From: a bacterium
Lineage (GTDB): Bacteria > Desulfobacterota > DSWW01
Length of the DNA stretch: 38,106 bases
Reading direction: 5' to 3'
Assembly (NCBI GenBank): GCA_028277985.1
Contig: JANQFG010000260.1
Coordinates: 1-38,106, forward strand
The notes below the pieces were generated by a model, which ran no database searches, had not been told where the DNA came from, and saw only the letters and a list, made by a program, of their open reading frames with translations. Shown in pieces: positions 38,063 through 38,106 of the stretch. Position numbers and translations under genes: made by a program. Each line of letters begins with the position of its first letter. Position 1 is the first letter of the stretch.

Positions 38063-38106
38063 TCACTTCTTCCCCTTTTTCGATTCCTCCAGCCGGTAGC
38101 TTGAGA
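38063..38106 (-). CDS. Possible C-terminus of a minus-strand gene (partial)
   Basis: A minus-strand frame enters from the right edge and ends in TGA at 38063-38065; it encodes a Lys/Glu-rich tail ending EESKKGKK. Such basic tails are common protein ends and the base composition is host-like. Only 14 codons are visible, so the family cannot be named and the call is tentative. Confidence 0.35.
   Translation of the reverse strand, partial: SSYRLEESKKGKK

Noticed and set aside
37937..38106. Match of GTTCAA...GTC near 37950 to the tRNA-Asp T-loop as an attachment repeat
   Set aside because: The likeness covers fewer than ten bases with a gap and lacks the following CCCGTCGCTCCCGCCA; it is chance level.

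Overview
The window suggests a moderately GC-rich Gram-negative bacterium of the deltaproteobacterial (Desulfobacterota-like) type. It encodes outer-membrane barrels, envelope lipoproteins and an RND efflux system. It also has a sigma-E/anti-sigma/RseB envelope-stress operon, a sigma-54 promoter in front of a PrkA kinase operon, and the gene order rph-rdgB-tRNAs-tig-clpP-clpX-lon-tRNAs, which is typical of that group. The lineage is an inference from gene order and protein style; no database search was possible.

Layout. Positions 1-4228 (minus strand) carry an RND efflux pump: the N-terminal 612 residues of the permease, its lipoprotein adaptor and a small helical periplasmic protein. Upstream is a secreted protein with two identically spaced six-cysteine modules. 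Positions 4488-8734 (plus) form an envelope operon of two paralogous outer-membrane proteins, a lipoprotein and a lipoprotein metallophosphoesterase. A 410-base gap with a dispersed palindromic repeat follows. Positions 9145-14561 (minus) hold prkA-yhbH-spoVR, headed by a near-perfect sigma-54 promoter and followed by a PD-(D/E)XK nuclease-like gene. A Tat-exported lipoprotein phosphodiesterase (15141-17132) converges on clpB (17129-19780). A membrane-anchored metallophosphoesterase (19953-21506) lies divergent to the sigma-E operon (21807-24236), which has a sigma-E-type promoter of its own.

Positions 24419-33219 are the housekeeping core: rph, rdgB, five tRNAs and a strong terminator, then tRNA-Leu, trigger factor, ClpP, ClpX and Lon, then tRNA-Val and tRNA-Asp. 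With clpB and the sigma-E operon, the window is rich in protein-quality-control and stress functions.

Immediately after tRNA-Asp the sequence becomes visibly richer in A+T, and an integrative element begins. It has a tyrosine recombinase of the DUF3596 arm-domain type, an excisionase-like protein, a divergently transcribed XRE regulator and a large PrimPol-RecA-like ATPase-winged-helix replication protein. Short-repeat arrays that look like integrase arm sites and operators lie in its non-coding parts. The last roughly 70 bases look host-like again and may contain the 3' end of another minus-strand gene. The right attachment site was not found.

The observations most worth following are the twin-cysteine-module protein, the two-barrel/lipoprotein/phosphoesterase operon, the nuclease gene behind spoVR, and the compact PrimPol element with its operator array.
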